64,000 nt of DNA from NCBI RefSeq assembly GCF_037975245.1, contig NC_092575.1:18559841-18623840 (forward strand), written 5' to 3'. Position numbers and translations under genes: made by a program. Position 1 is the first letter of the stretch; every line of letters starts with the position of its first letter. The DNA comes from Apostichopus japonicus. Lineage: Eukaryota > Echinodermata > Holothuroidea > Aspidochirotida > Stichopodidae. Below the pieces are notes generated by a model. The model was given only the letters and a program-made list of their open reading frames with translations. It was not told the origin of the DNA and made no database searches. Positions 32,834 to 43,930 of this stretch are shown here, piece after piece.

Positions 32834-35800
32834 CTGTAAACAAGAACACAAACGAGGCATTATTCAAACTAGATAGCAGTTGTACACAGGTATGCCTATG
32901 GGTTAAGTTACTCGCTTTCCATTCACACTCCAAAAGGTTTCAAGCAATGTCCAGACACTAAAACGAGCATATTTCCTGACCACTGACAATCTCACCTCAT
33001 CATATCAAGTAGGACAAACTACTTACAGCTAGGTTATAGTAATTCTTTCAGGATTTTTATTTTATCTTTAACACCTCACCTTGGTACTGTGTCCACACAA
33101 CATATTCTCCCATCAACTACCCACCTCACTGTATGCCCTACCTCTATCCCACTCTTACCCATCGCTCATCCCCCACCCCCCAAAGTAAGAAAGGTCTGTT
33201 TGATCTGTCAGAGGTTATTAAGGAGACCCGTACAAACCTTCAAATCCATGTAAGTTTCATGTTCCAGTAGGTCTGGCCTATTGACTTTGTTGCACATACC
33301 ACGGAACCTACTAAAGAAAGCTGCTTTACAGATCCGGCTGGCCTTGGTGGCACCGCTCTTGAATGGTGAGCTGAAAAGATAAGCGTTTAAGAAATATTAT
33401 CCTGTTACTTTACTCTCTCGACACACTGGCACAGAACATAGTGACAGCGATACTTCCTAAACAATATCTTCACCTCTTCTCCTCTATTGTGCCTCTCTTC
33501 GGTACGTCCAGTGTTAAAGGGTGTGAAGACTCGCGCAAAAAGAAACGTCTAATGCCGGTAATCTGACCTAGTTTCGAATGAGGTGTAACAGAAGTGTTAG
33601 ACACCACCATCGATCCCAGAAAATACACATACAGCTTGCTACCCTCGGTAATTAGACACAAGTGTACAGTCAGTACATACAGCTGCTGTCAATACCCACA
33701 GCACTGTATAAACGAAACAGCGATGGACATCTCAGGTCCAGCTAAAGATAACAAGGTATTATGTTTCATTACTGTCTGCATTTTGTAGCGACACAAACAA
33801 AACGTCACTTGTAAGCAACAGGAAGTTTGTCTTTTTCGTATGGCCGCACGTGGTTGGGGCGAGTCTTATATGCCTTTAATGTTTTGAAACGAAGCTAACC
33901 GACAGCATTTATTATTAACTCAAGTGTTATAGGAGTAGCAGGTGGAATAAAATGCTCCAAACATTGGTCGGGGAAAATCTTACGCAGGGACTCTACAATC
34001 GAGGCTTGTGTTTTCTCTGTTCATATTCCTGCCGTGAAATTAACAAGTATTGCCGACGAGTAAACAATGCAATCATGAAACAAGACTCAAACACATCACT
34101 ATAAAACAGAAACCAAACTTGTAAAAACCCTGGCACTATCAAAGCTAATGAAATGGTCTTCTACAAACCTGTCCGTTATCCTGCCAGAGTCCGATTCGAC
34201 GACTTCATACGATTTGTCCCCTAGAGACCAGTTCAAGCTCAGCTTGGGTTGTTTACTTGGTTCTACGGGTACACGTCGGCTGGTTCTACCCATCTTTGGG
34301 AAATTCAAGTAGAAGTTGGCAATGTTCACAAAAATAGCCTTGTCGACTCGGGCTGCGATGGCTCTACTCAATTGTCCGTGATGGAATCCAGATCCTTGAG
34401 GAAGGAATCAAATATTAATAGTCACCCACTGTCTCACATTGTGGTTGCTTTCAAACACACAATATTTTGAAAACCTTTTGCTTTTTAAACTTAAATGAGG
34501 ATACCACACTTGAAAGGGAAGATGCTGATATGGGTGATTTCTCCTCTAAATGACACTACTCTAATTAACACTACTCTAATAAACACTACTCTGGTACATA
34601 CATTTATGCAGATTGGTAAATATTTCACAAATCTCTCTCACTTGTTGAACTTATGGGCCAGGCCAGTTTCAATTTTTCTATTTCAAATTTATTTCTTATA
34701 TGTTTGAACAGGGCTAATACAAAACATTTCAGTAGGAAGGTTAACATATGAACGACACTAGAGAAAAAGCAAGGCTGTTAGTAACCAACTCAAAATACTT
34801 GAAACATTTTCAAACAACAAACACTCCTAACGATATCACTTGCTTGAAATAAAACAAATGAGTTAATTTACTGGTGTATTTGGTAACCACAACAGAATAG
34901 CATGTGTCGTATTACAATAAACTCTGCATACCTAGCACCAAAGTTGATATATATAAGGGTTCTATTATGTGTCCGAGCAGCGCCCCCTGGATACCGATGC
35001 AGTTCCATCTCATCAGCTTATCACTCCCCGTCATCACCTTGGCAACTCCCTGGCAGAGGAAGAAAAGACAGAAATGTGCAAATATATTAAAAAAAAATAA
35101 TAATTAATTAAAAGCTGCTTTTAACCAACTGTTGAAAGAGACCATTTTTATGTTTTAATTTTTTTTTGTTATCTCTGCCATGCCTTAACTCCAATAAATC
35201 AATATTTCATGGATATCTGTTGGGAGTAAACGTAGCTCCGAACAGGTGTGGTAGGATATCAGCTTTCTGAATGGTTAATGACCTCTACCATAGTGTAAGC
35301 ATCTTTCATTATGTTTCATGAAAACACGACTTTTAGAAAAATGTGACTTCAAAGCAGGACATATGGATTGAATCCCCTATATACAATGATGATATGGCAA
35401 ATGTCTGAAAGTTATTGTTTATGATCAAACAGTACAGAAAACATTGGTGTCACTCATGTTACTTTGGAGGTCTTTTTATGATAACAATATCAGTCTTGCA
35501 AATATATGAACAATACAATATAAAGATGCTTGTATTCGTTTGCTAATACTTTCTATAATTCATCAATCATCTTGAAAAAATTCTGTCATAGGAGTAGAGC
35601 GTACGATTCTTATTCCAACACTGTCATCCTCGGGTATGGCTTCCTAAAGCAATGATTTCTTGAAGATTGATCAAATCATGACTGCTCCTTTAAACTTATT
35701 TTCTCTGTTTCACTGTTTGGACACATTCACAGTATCATTTTATATTAAAGCAGCACAAAAACAATATGCAAGTCCTATTAAACACAACTCAGATGTTATT

Positions 35801-38800
35801 AGAATGGTTCGATCACACTTTGCTTTACCTAGCAAGGCCTTATAAACACAAAAGGTTGCCTACAGGGACATTGCCATGGTTACACAGTGTTGCCATGACA
35901 ACATAGAACACTCACTTGTTGCCTGATCTCCTGAAATGTTGCAGCTGCTGGTTTAGCATAGACTTCCTGGATGTCACCTGTGAAAGCAAACACAAAAATC
36001 AGTTTGTCAATATGCAGCAGAGATCCAATAAAAACACAGAGAGATAGATACTTCATAGCAATGATGTCAAATACATAATACTGTAGTAGAAAACCTGGGT
36101 TATTGTAACATTACTCACACACACACAGGTGTATTTTACATTTAGACCCGGGACCCCATTGTTTTTTCGTTGTTCAAATCCATGTACCCTAACCTTAACA
36201 ATACCCCATACAATAGAATTCTTGCGAGGACGTGGTGATTCTTTAGAAATCACAACCAAGGACCTGGAAGTCTTTTGTTCAAGTCCTCGGTCAGAATAAA
36301 AAACAAATGCACACACGCACACACACAGGTGAGTTTTACATTCAGACCCAAGACCCCATTGTTTTTTGCATTGTTCAAATCCACATACCCTAACCTTAAC
36401 AATACCCATAACAATAGAATTCTTTTGAGGACATGGGATTCTTTAGGACCTGCAATTCTTTTGTTCAAGTCCTCGGTCAGAATTACAAAACAAGTGCACA
36501 GATAAATATCAGGCCAGGTGTATATTTGAAGGAAAGATCACAAAAGGGGAAGGGGTGGGTCATGGGTTGATATGCATGCTTACCTGTGTTACTGAGAGTT
36601 GTCAGACAGCCATTAGATGAATCTATTGCCATGTCTGGGTAATGATGACCTTCTGTTATAAACAACAGATCTCTCTCAGAAATCAGCTCGGTATCGTCAT
36701 CCCTTCAAAAGAAACAAAATGGACGACATCAAGAAGTAGAAAACAGACCATATAAACCTAACACGTCAAATACGTTACATACACCTGACGTATTCCTAAT
36801 TTGTAGAAGATTTGTAGCATTTGGATGAGATCAGGAAGGCAAGCCCTTCAAAAGGAAGAAGAAACAGATTTATGTTTTTCTAAAATACGATATATGTACC
36901 GGTACACTCTACAGGCATACAGGGGGTCCATCCCATAATATCACAGTACAACCTACTGGTACACTGTACAGGGGGTCCCTCCCATAATATCACAGTACAA
37001 TGTACTGGTACCCACTACAGGGGGTCCATCCCATAATATAACAGTACAACATACTGGTATCCACTACAGGGGGTCCATCCCATAATATCACAGTACAATG
37101 TACTGGTACCCACTACAGGGGGTCTATCCCATAATATCACAGTACAACATACTGGTACCCACTACAGGGGGTCCATCCCATAATATCACAGTACAACATA
37201 CCGGTACCCTCTACAGGTGTTACTGGGGTTCTATCCCATAATATCACATAAGGCATTTCGTTTCTGTCAAAGTGGTGCAAACAAGCTGGTGATCAGTATA
37301 ATCACTTTTAAAACACAATTTTGCATCCAGCCGTTATTAAATCAAATTAGGCAATGCCTACGAAACCTCAAATTTGCAAGTGTTGCTGGCCTAGTATTAG
37401 GCGATAAGCAAATTTAACATTTACTCTCTCAGATGAAGCATAATTGTCTGCCTCAAAGATTATCAGCTGTTGTATTTAAAAAGTAATTTTCTTTTTGTGA
37501 AAATATTTTGTGAACAACATTATGTGCAAAATGTTATGCTCAATTTAAAAGCATTTCCTATGAAAAACCTTGTAAACTTAGGCTAGGGCTAAGAATAGGT
37601 AGTCAGCTTGAACAGTGGAAAACTATCTAAGGTTTTCAAACATTTGCTGTGACATAGCATACTATTAAAAATTTTTGTTTGACATTCACGTTTAATATTC
37701 AAGTATATTGCGTGGCAAGATATTAGGTTGTGAAGGCTCAGGGAGGACAGAAGAGTTAACTTACGGCGAAAGAAATCGAGAAGCATCTCCTTTTGGGGCA
37801 GCATTCATATACAAGTGGAACTTGACGCCCTCCCTCAACGATATAATGAAAGACTGAGATTTTATAAATATGGACGGCTGGCCGTCCAAGAAATGCTTCA
37901 GTTCTCTGTACAGGTATCTGAAAAAGCAAATAATGAATGTATGATGGTGGGGAAGTCTTATAGTGAGTTGGTATAAAAAAAACACCACAACCACTATAAT
38001 TAGGCCTTCCCAGTAAATTTCTCTGATATAAAGGCTATATATTTTTTTCTGCTTAGACCTTAGTACAGCAGTCAAATACTGCCACTGTGATATATGCAAT
38101 TTTAAATTATGCCAACATTAAATAGACACATTGATCAGCATGGTTAGGGTACCTGCTCTAATATGAACAATACTCCAGTACAGCCCCTTTCCCCTTCCCA
38201 CAACACTCTTCCCCCCCACAACCCTCTCCCTCCCCACAACCCTCACTCCGCCCCCCCACGACCCTCTCCAGCCCATACACCCTGCTCCTTCTCACAACCC
38301 TCTTCCTCCCCCAACCCTCTCCCTCCCCCCATAACCCTCTCCCTCCCACACAACCCTCTCCCTCCCCACAACCATCTCCCTCTCCATTCCCTGCAACCCT
38401 CTCCTCCCCCACAACCCTCCCCAACCTCACAATCCTCTCCCTCCCACAAACCTCCCTCTCCCACAACACTCACCCTCCTCCACAACCCTCTCCCTCTCCC
38501 CAACCTGCTCCTTCTCCCCCAACCCGCTCCTTCTCCCTCGACCCGCTCCTTCTCCCCCAACCTGCTCCTTCTCCCTCAACACTCTCCCGCCCTAACATTC
38601 TTTACCTATTTTACCCACTTTTCTCTCAAACATACAACCTTACCTCTGGAAGCTCCTCCTTGCTACTGTCAGACCTGATGAGTCCACCAGGCACCGCCCA
38701 TCGGTAGTGATTCTTGACGGACTGATCACACCTCCTCCCGTCCCCACACTTACTAATTGGTACTCTCCATCTAACAAAGTAAACACAAACTTACTGTCAT

Positions 38801-41800
38801 ATTATCAAAATCATCACTGAAGTGTCCGTAACATTTCATATAAACATCTTTCTACCATCCTTGTCACAACTTTTACAAAAACCTAACACTACTCACTCAC
38901 CTGTTTTGCTTTAGACATCACCTGTAATGTCATACAGTCTACAGACCCTCGCTAAATTTGCTACAAAATATATTACCCACGAGAAGTTTTCAGCCAAAAA
39001 ACAAAGCAGGCCTGATGGAGTAGATTTTGTGTGTTTCTTATTTTAAACCTATTCATAAAGAGTATATAACCTCTGTACAATAGATACAAATATTTTTGTG
39101 CGATAAATTTCAAAATTATGTTCCCTGTTAAACAAAGACTTACTCTGAGATACCAGGAAGGCGGCAAAGCTTTCATTTTTCAGTATATCTTCTGAACCCG
39201 GGAAAGCTGTCTGGATGGCCGGTATACTGTGGGCCACTTCTTGAATCCTGTTAGCCCAATCGGCATTCAGTGTGGCCTCTGCCCCAGACTGTTCATAGCG
39301 AGGACTCTGCTGGCCTCCCTGAGCGGCCCGAGACGGCAGGGCCTGAGAGGGCCCTCTTGGTGGGCTCTGAGTTGGGCTTCTCGTCTGGCCATAGTACGTT
39401 CCATCACCCTGTGGTCCATACTGTGGGGGAAAGGGTTGACGTGGGACGGCCCCGTAGGTGTGACGCTGAGTCTGGGCCCTGTGCTGCAGAAATTCAGTAG
39501 GCGTTTGGTGATTTGGTGGGTACTGCTGTTGTTGGTAGTTACTAGGCTGTGAGGGTTTGCTACTGATTATTTTAGGGGGTCCCTTGCCCCAGGCACTTTT
39601 GATAGCAGGGGCAGGGTTTGTCTTTAAGGAGGGAAACTCTTCTTCAGAGGCTGGTCGTATAAGAGGTTGAGGCTGTGGTACCTTGTGTATGTATTCTTCA
39701 TCTTCGGTTCTACTGGTAGCCCACGCAGCTAAATCAGAAAGCAAGGAATGTGAAGGGGGAAGAAAAAATTTACCTACCACGATATTATATCACAAGAATA
39801 ACTTCAGTAAATAACATGGACAGTAACTCTTGAAGGAGTCAATATTCAGAGTCATGTGGGGCTTACAGAGCTGCAATCAATGAGATTCATGTTATTAAGG
39901 TCTGTCCTAAGAAATTACCACTCAAGTGATATGTACATTTGCAGTCTGTTAATGAATAATATCTAGTCAATTCATGAATTCAATCACAGTTTCTTGTTTT
40001 ATTTGGACACCATGACACAACGTGAAAATGACCCAAATAACTTCTAATTGAAATAAAACAGCTGATGTGTATTCTGATCTACACTATCGAGAAAAACAAA
40101 TGCAACCTCTGATCAACACCATCAAGAAACATAAATGCACCTTCTGATCAACACCATCAAGACTTTCAAATGCACCCTGTGACAGCAACATCAGGGGCCA
40201 GTGTGGGGCCCAGGAAGTATCAAAATTAGCCAATTAGAAGGAAAATTATTCATCTCATATTAACCAGGCCCCCTTATTATCCCCATGCCCGGGGGGAGTA
40301 TGGGGTCTGATACGGAGCATTGGGTCTGATACTGAGCATGGGGTCTGATATTGAGCATGGGGTGTGATACTGAGCATGGAGTGTGATACGAAACATGGGG
40401 TCTGATACTGAGCATGGGGTCTGATACTGAGCATGGGGTCTGATACTGACCATGGGGCCTGATACGGAGCATGGAGTCTGATACGGAGCATGAGGTCTGA
40501 TACTGAAAATGGGTCTGATTTTGGATCGTGGGGCTGTTGCATGCATGCGGAGGTTCAAAATCAACTGAGCAGGATTTTAACACCGAGCATGGGGCCTGAT
40601 ACAGAGCTGGGGCCTGATCTGTAATTGAAAGGCAGCCTTGGAAAGCCAAAGTATCTAGGAAAGAATATTAGTCAAACATAAGAATATCTAGACAACAAAA
40701 TTTGGGGCCAACAATGCCAACTTTCAAAGTTCAGTCTGTCTTCCGTTACCTGGCGGTTGTCGTTGTTGCTGCTGTTGGTATTGCTGTTGTGGGTGATGTC
40801 GATATTGCTGTTGTGGTTGATGTTGTTGTTGTGGTTGATGTTGTTGTTGTGGTTGCTGTTGTTGCTCTTCTTGGTAAGCTGCATACGTTCCATGGTCAGG
40901 AATATTCCACACATCCTTAGATGTCAGTTTTGGGGCTGCAGTATCAAAGCCGAGCTGAAAGTGGCTGCCAGAGGTAAACCCAGCCTGAGGAGGAGGTTCC
41001 ATTTCCTGTGTAGGGGTGTAAGGATCATATTGCTGGTGGTAACTGTAGGTCTGTCCTGAAGTTTTCAGGTCACGTTGCTCTAACCCCAGGAGACTGGAGA
41101 AAGCAATCCTGGCTGCATCTGACTTGGCCTCTTTCTTGGTTTTTCCTTTTCCTGTGTTGTGAGACAAAGACAGATGGTTATATTTCATCAACATCATTTC
41201 ACAATATAGCTGTATTCCAAACTCCCCCCAAAAAAAAAAAATGAAAAATATGAAAAATTCCACAAAATTTTTAACCAGTTTAGTCCAGCCGTGAAAACTG
41301 CAGTTGACTAAAAAATCAGCCCAAAAAACTTAGTCATAAAATTTTCCAACATCTTGTTATTGCGGATCGTGTCGTTTAGAGTATTATAACTTGTTACAAA
41401 CAGCGGTCACGTTTTAATGGGATATTGCCAGTGGTACAGTAGGCAGTCTGCCACTAATATGGAAGAGAAAAGGACATTTTCCCTCTAAAGATGTAAAAAA
41501 GGGGTCAGTGGAGTGATAATTACCGGGCTGGTACTCGATGCCGTTCACGATAGCTTTGCAACCAAAGTCGCTTGTATAGTAGCCTCCCTGGGAGGCATTG
41601 CATTCCTTAAACTGAATTTTTAGTCTTTGAACTTGTGAAAATTCATGCAATGCCATTACTGGATTCTTGGCTCCTTTTATGAAATCTTCAATGAGCTTTG
41701 GATCCGCCTGAAGGGATAGAAAGGAGAGAAATTCAGAGTAATTCATTGAAAGTTCTGTAATCTCAATGTGATTCTCTAGTCAAAAAAAAAAAAAATGCCT

Positions 41801-43706
41801 CACTGTTTGCGCCAACTTTGCGGTACCTGGTTTTCAGGAAGTCTTTAATAACCATATTCAATGTTTGCAGTAAAATGCTCTTTCTTAATCACATTCAATT
41901 CCTCATGAGAGTAAATCAATTTACTTACATAATGCTTCATAAAGAGATAAGTTTTCAAAGACTCTGCTATCCCCCCCACCCCTAATTTTGTAGATAATAA
42001 CATATATGTTCTCTCCTCTCCACATAACATTATGTTTACCATGTTACTATAACTATCAGACCTACTTATATATATGCCTACCGACCTATGCCTATGCCTA
42101 CCAACATTGTAAGTGGTATCCACGCGTACCTAGGCCAAAGTTAACACCAAGAATGAGACAATATGTGTGGAGAAAATACTACGGAGGTGCCCAGTTTACC
42201 TTTGGTGATGTTTGGATGGCTTTAATATCAACACCTATGTAATATAGCTGTCTCTTGAAAGGCTAACACTACTGTATAACTCCTTAAAGGGAGAAAGACC
42301 ATGTTATAACAATACTGTGTAACATCAGTACAGACCACATTTCAGGAAAGGTGCTAAAGATCAAGACATTATTTGGCAAACACAGATAGGGTGTAGAATT
42401 TTTCTTGTGCCCATATTAACAAGAGTTCAACTTGTTTTAAGTTCTTACCCCTTGTAAAGGACGTAACCATAGAGATGCAACAGAACTCGGAAATTGGGAG
42501 AAAATGTTTTACTTAATTCTGTGATGTAATGGCCCACATGTTGGCATCTGTGCCACATACTTGTTATTATAGCAGCACATGACCCTGCTTGGTGTATTTA
42601 ATACTGGTTGTTACCCTGGTCACACTGTACCTTCTCTTGCACCCCTCTCTCCACCCCACATCAAAAGTCTAACCTACACAGCACCGTGATAGCAGCATGC
42701 ATGAAAAATTGGTGGAACTTTTAAAACTAGTTCAGAAAAGATTTGCCAACCCCAACAACTACTTACATCCTTTGCGAAACCTGATCTGCCTATCATTGGC
42801 GTCACTTCACCACCCGACGCTCCATCTTGACTGATGGCGACATTGTTGATTACCTTCACCTTCTGGTGAGGCTGGGAAGTTGACTCCCTGGTCTAAGAAA
42901 GATAAAGACAAAAAGGAAGTGTCATAGAGGGCAGTAGTTCACAATAGATGGATAAATGGGTAGGAGAGAACTAAATATATTTAAGCCAATTGAGTTTTGT
43001 TTTTAGTCTTGTGAGTCAAATTCCTCACAGTAGGCAATCAGAAGAAATATGCGAGCAAAATGGTTTGCAATTACCGATTCAGTTTAATACAAAGTTAAAT
43101 TACCTTTAGCTCTCTCTCTTTCTTGCCAGAAAAGGGGATGCACCTTTCCCACTTTTTTAATAAACGCCATCTTTAAATTTACAAGCAATTAATTAATGCA
43201 GTAATATTTACCGGCTTTTATCTTTCATAATTATTGCAGTAAAGACTGTCATACAACAAAGTTCTCAAAAAGCGCAGACATAAATAATCTCAAAAACTTT
43301 ACAGGTGCTGTTTGGTGCTCAAGTTTTGGCAAGTTTTACAAACCTGATAGCAAATTTACTCCACAAAATAAAATTAAAATAATGATTTTGGAGTAACTAA
43401 GTACTGAAAACCCTTCTTGCCCAGACACTTTATCCTATTTAGTACTAATGAGACAAGAAACCAAACAAGAATCAAGTAACATTCCTTCAGTTTTGTTCAC
43501 CGCTGAAAATTAGTCTTTGTCTAGCCACACTATTAGAAATTGGATTCTAGTACCATATCAAACTAAGACCCATAAAACATGCATAAAACAACCCCCTATC
43601 CTTCCTGAAAATGAAATACATATTTTGGCTGTTTTTGTCCTGCATTAATACAAACCAGCAACGAGCTGCTTACCTTAGCGTTTTGGCTATAGGTTGTATA
43701 ACTCAT
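32720..43706 (-). CDS. ADAD1: ADAD1/TENR-like adenosine-deaminase-domain protein, catalytically dead
   Basis: Joins 43706-43674, 42892-42767, 41707-41524, 41151-40750, 39728-39144, 38770-38644, 37917-37765, 36702-36584, 35977-35916, 35049-34932, 34394-34169, 33370-33238 and 32833-32720: 2382 nt, 793 aa, all junctions in phase. Domains: dsRNA-binding domain about 66-138 (NPVMALHEF, KKEAKSDAA), Q-rich tract 208-248, P/Q-rich linker to about 430, and an editase domain from about 440 to 793. Family diagnostics match ADAD1: SSPFKSG..KASRICKAA, HLYMNAAPKGDA, SDKLMRWN..GIQGALL. The ADAR HAE motif is S475-G476-L477, the first zinc cysteine is K528 and the second is G605, so deamination is not expected. 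Residues contacting inositol hexakisphosphate in ADAR2 are partly kept (R481, R482, K608, R611, W781). In mammals ADAD1 is a male-germ-cell RNA-binding protein needed for sperm formation. The linker makes it longer than human ADAD1 (about 576 aa). The N-terminus is the least certain part: the frame stays open upstream of this ATG in its exon. Confidence 0.92.
33238..33370 (-). CDS. ADAD1: ADAD1 exon 12
   Basis: 133 nt. SSPFKSGATKASRICKAAFF then SRFRGMCNKVNRPDLLEHET. Nearly identical in pattern to human ADAD1 SSPFKSGxxxASRLCKAA. Confidence 0.96.
33514..33879 (+). mobile_element. TTAA-flanked MITE, copy 3
   Basis: TTAAAGGGTGTGAAGACTCG at the left and GCGAGTCTTATATGCCTTTAA (last 20 nt inverted to the left end) at the right. 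In ADAD1 intron 11. Closest to copies 2 and 4. Confidence 0.88.
34169..34394 (-). CDS. ADAD1: ADAD1 exon 11
   Basis: 226 nt. FHHGQLSRAIAARVDKAIF, FPKMGRTSRRVP and KLSLNWSLGDKSYEVVESDS GRITD, the conserved central part of the editase fold. Confidence 0.95.
34932..35049 (-). CDS. ADAD1: ADAD1 exon 10: SDK motif with glycine for cysteine
   Basis: 118 nt. GVAKVMTGSDKLMRWNCIGI then QGALLGHIIEPLYISTLVL. The last zinc cysteine of ADARs (SCSDK) is glycine here. Confidence 0.95.
35916..35977 (-). CDS. ADAD1: ADAD1 exon 9
   Basis: 62 nt. GDIQEVYAKPAAATFQEIRQ Q. Short linking exon; acceptor tttcacag, donor CAACAA|gtgagt. Supported by phase with both neighbours. Confidence 0.85.
36132..36305. mobile_element. 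Small inverted-repeat element beside a CA repeat, copy 2
   Basis: Same sequence as 19987-20162 (ATTTAGACCCGGGACCCCAT ... CCTCGGTCAGAATAAAAAAC). Preceded by (AC)n. In ADAD1 intron 8. Confidence 0.75.
36333..36492. mobile_element. Small inverted-repeat element beside a CA repeat, copy 3
   Basis: Tandem neighbour of copy 2, separated by a CA-rich spacer (AAATGCACACACGCAC). Slightly shorter owing to a deletion where copies 1 and 2 read GGTGATTCTTTAGAAATC. Confidence 0.75.
36584..36702 (-). CDS. ADAD1: ADAD1 exon 8
   Basis: 119 nt. DDDTELISERDLLFITEGHH and YPDMAIDSSNGCLTTLSNT. Equivalent to the variable loop between the two cysteine motifs of the editase domain. Confidence 0.88.
36897..37250. 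repeat. 49-bp minisatellite, about seven units
   Basis: Unit ACTGGTACCCACTACAGGGG plus GTCCATCCCATAATATCACA plus GTACAACAT. CCCATAATAT recurs at roughly 49-bp spacing. In ADAD1 intron 7. Confidence 0.92.
37765..37917 (-). CDS. ADAD1: ADAD1 exon 7: PKG in place of PCG
   Basis: 153 nt. YLYRELKHFLDGQ..VKFHLYMNAAPKGDASRFLS. The zinc-binding cysteine of the PCG motif is lysine, as in ADAD1 proteins. Confidence 0.95.
38178..38590. repeat. Polypyrimidine (CCCTCTCC..CACAA)n tract
   Basis: Over 400 bp of C/T-rich degenerate repeats on the plus strand, hence a G/A-rich tract on the coding strand of ADAD1. It begins about 50 nt after the exon 6 donor. Many G-runs of 3-8. Creates spurious proline-rich and glycine/arginine-rich open frames. 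Confidence 0.92.
38644..38770 (-). CDS. ADAD1: ADAD1 exon 6: degenerate HAE motif
   Basis: 127 nt. Encodes EYQLVSVGTGGGVI..DGRCLVDSSGLTVARRSFQ. D-SSGL-TVARR aligns with the D-C-HAE-IIxRR zinc motif of ADARs, and both H and E are gone. Confidence 0.94.
39144..39728 (-). CDS. ADAD1: ADAD1 exon 5: P/Q-rich linker and start of the deaminase domain
   Basis: 585 nt, the largest exon. Carries an EEEFPSLKTNPAP..KSAWGKGPP motif, then disordered P/Q/G-rich sequence, then NRIQEVAHSIP..SEDILKNESFAAFLVSQ leading into the editase fold. Confidence 0.93.
40297..40621. repeat. 19-bp minisatellite, about a dozen units
   Basis: Unit GAGCATGGGGTCTGATACT in ADAD1 intron 4, with two decayed units at 40579-40621. 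No frame contains a stop on the minus strand, so three overlapping open frames appear; all translate to the same 19-residue period (SVSDPMLSIRPHAQYQTPC). Confidence 0.93.
40750..41151 (-). CDS. ADAD1: ADAD1 exon 4: end of dsRNA-binding domain and Q-rich tract
   Basis: 402 nt. GKGKTKKEAKSDAARIAFSS completes the RNA-binding fold (the KKxAK RNA-contact motif). A linker and a 41-residue glutamine-rich stretch (QQQHQPQQQ units, CAA/CAG codons) follow. Confidence 0.93.
41524..41707 (-). CDS. ADAD1: ADAD1 exon 3: first part of the dsRNA-binding domain
   Basis: 184 nt. Encodes KNPVMALHEFSQVQRLKIQF (alpha-1 and beta-1) through GCKAIVNGIEYQP. Closely resembles NPVSALHQFAQ of human ADAD1. Confidence 0.94.
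42767..42892 (-). CDS. ADAD1: ADAD1 exon 2
   Basis: 126 nt, 42 codons, phase 0. Encodes TRESTSQPHQKVKVINNVAI and on to GRSGFAKD. Low-complexity N-terminal region with no domain. Confidence 0.82.
43674..43706 (-). CDS. ADAD1: ADAD1 coding exon 1
   Basis: Encodes MSYTTYSQNAK before AAG|gtaagc. ATG context is gaaaATGa. Acceptors at about 43746 (cctcag) or 43719 (catccag) would put a leader in this exon. The frame is open upstream (PPLIQKILK), so an earlier start in another exon is possible. Confidence 0.65.
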
Positions 43707-43930
43707 TTTCAGTATTTTCTGGATGAGTGGAGGAGACAGATGATATCTGAGGAACCATAAAAGAGAAAACAAAATCATAATTTATCAATCATTAAGCAAT
43801 GCTTCTATTAACATGTAATTATAAAGGGATATCATTAATATTGAAAAAAATAATCCTTTGTAGCTGTTCATAGTCACATAAGATTATAAGAAAGATCCAC
43901 TGAATGTTATAGTCTTGCAAACTATATAAT

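Noticed and set aside
38158-38678. Proline-rich (plus) and glycine/arginine-rich (minus) open frames up to 171 codons
   Set aside because: Produced by the polypyrimidine repeat; located in an ADAD1 intron; no start context or splice support.
40255-40649. Three overlapping minus-strand frames with a 19-residue period
   Set aside because: All arise from the stop-free 19-bp minisatellite. Flanking ADAD1 exons join in phase without it.
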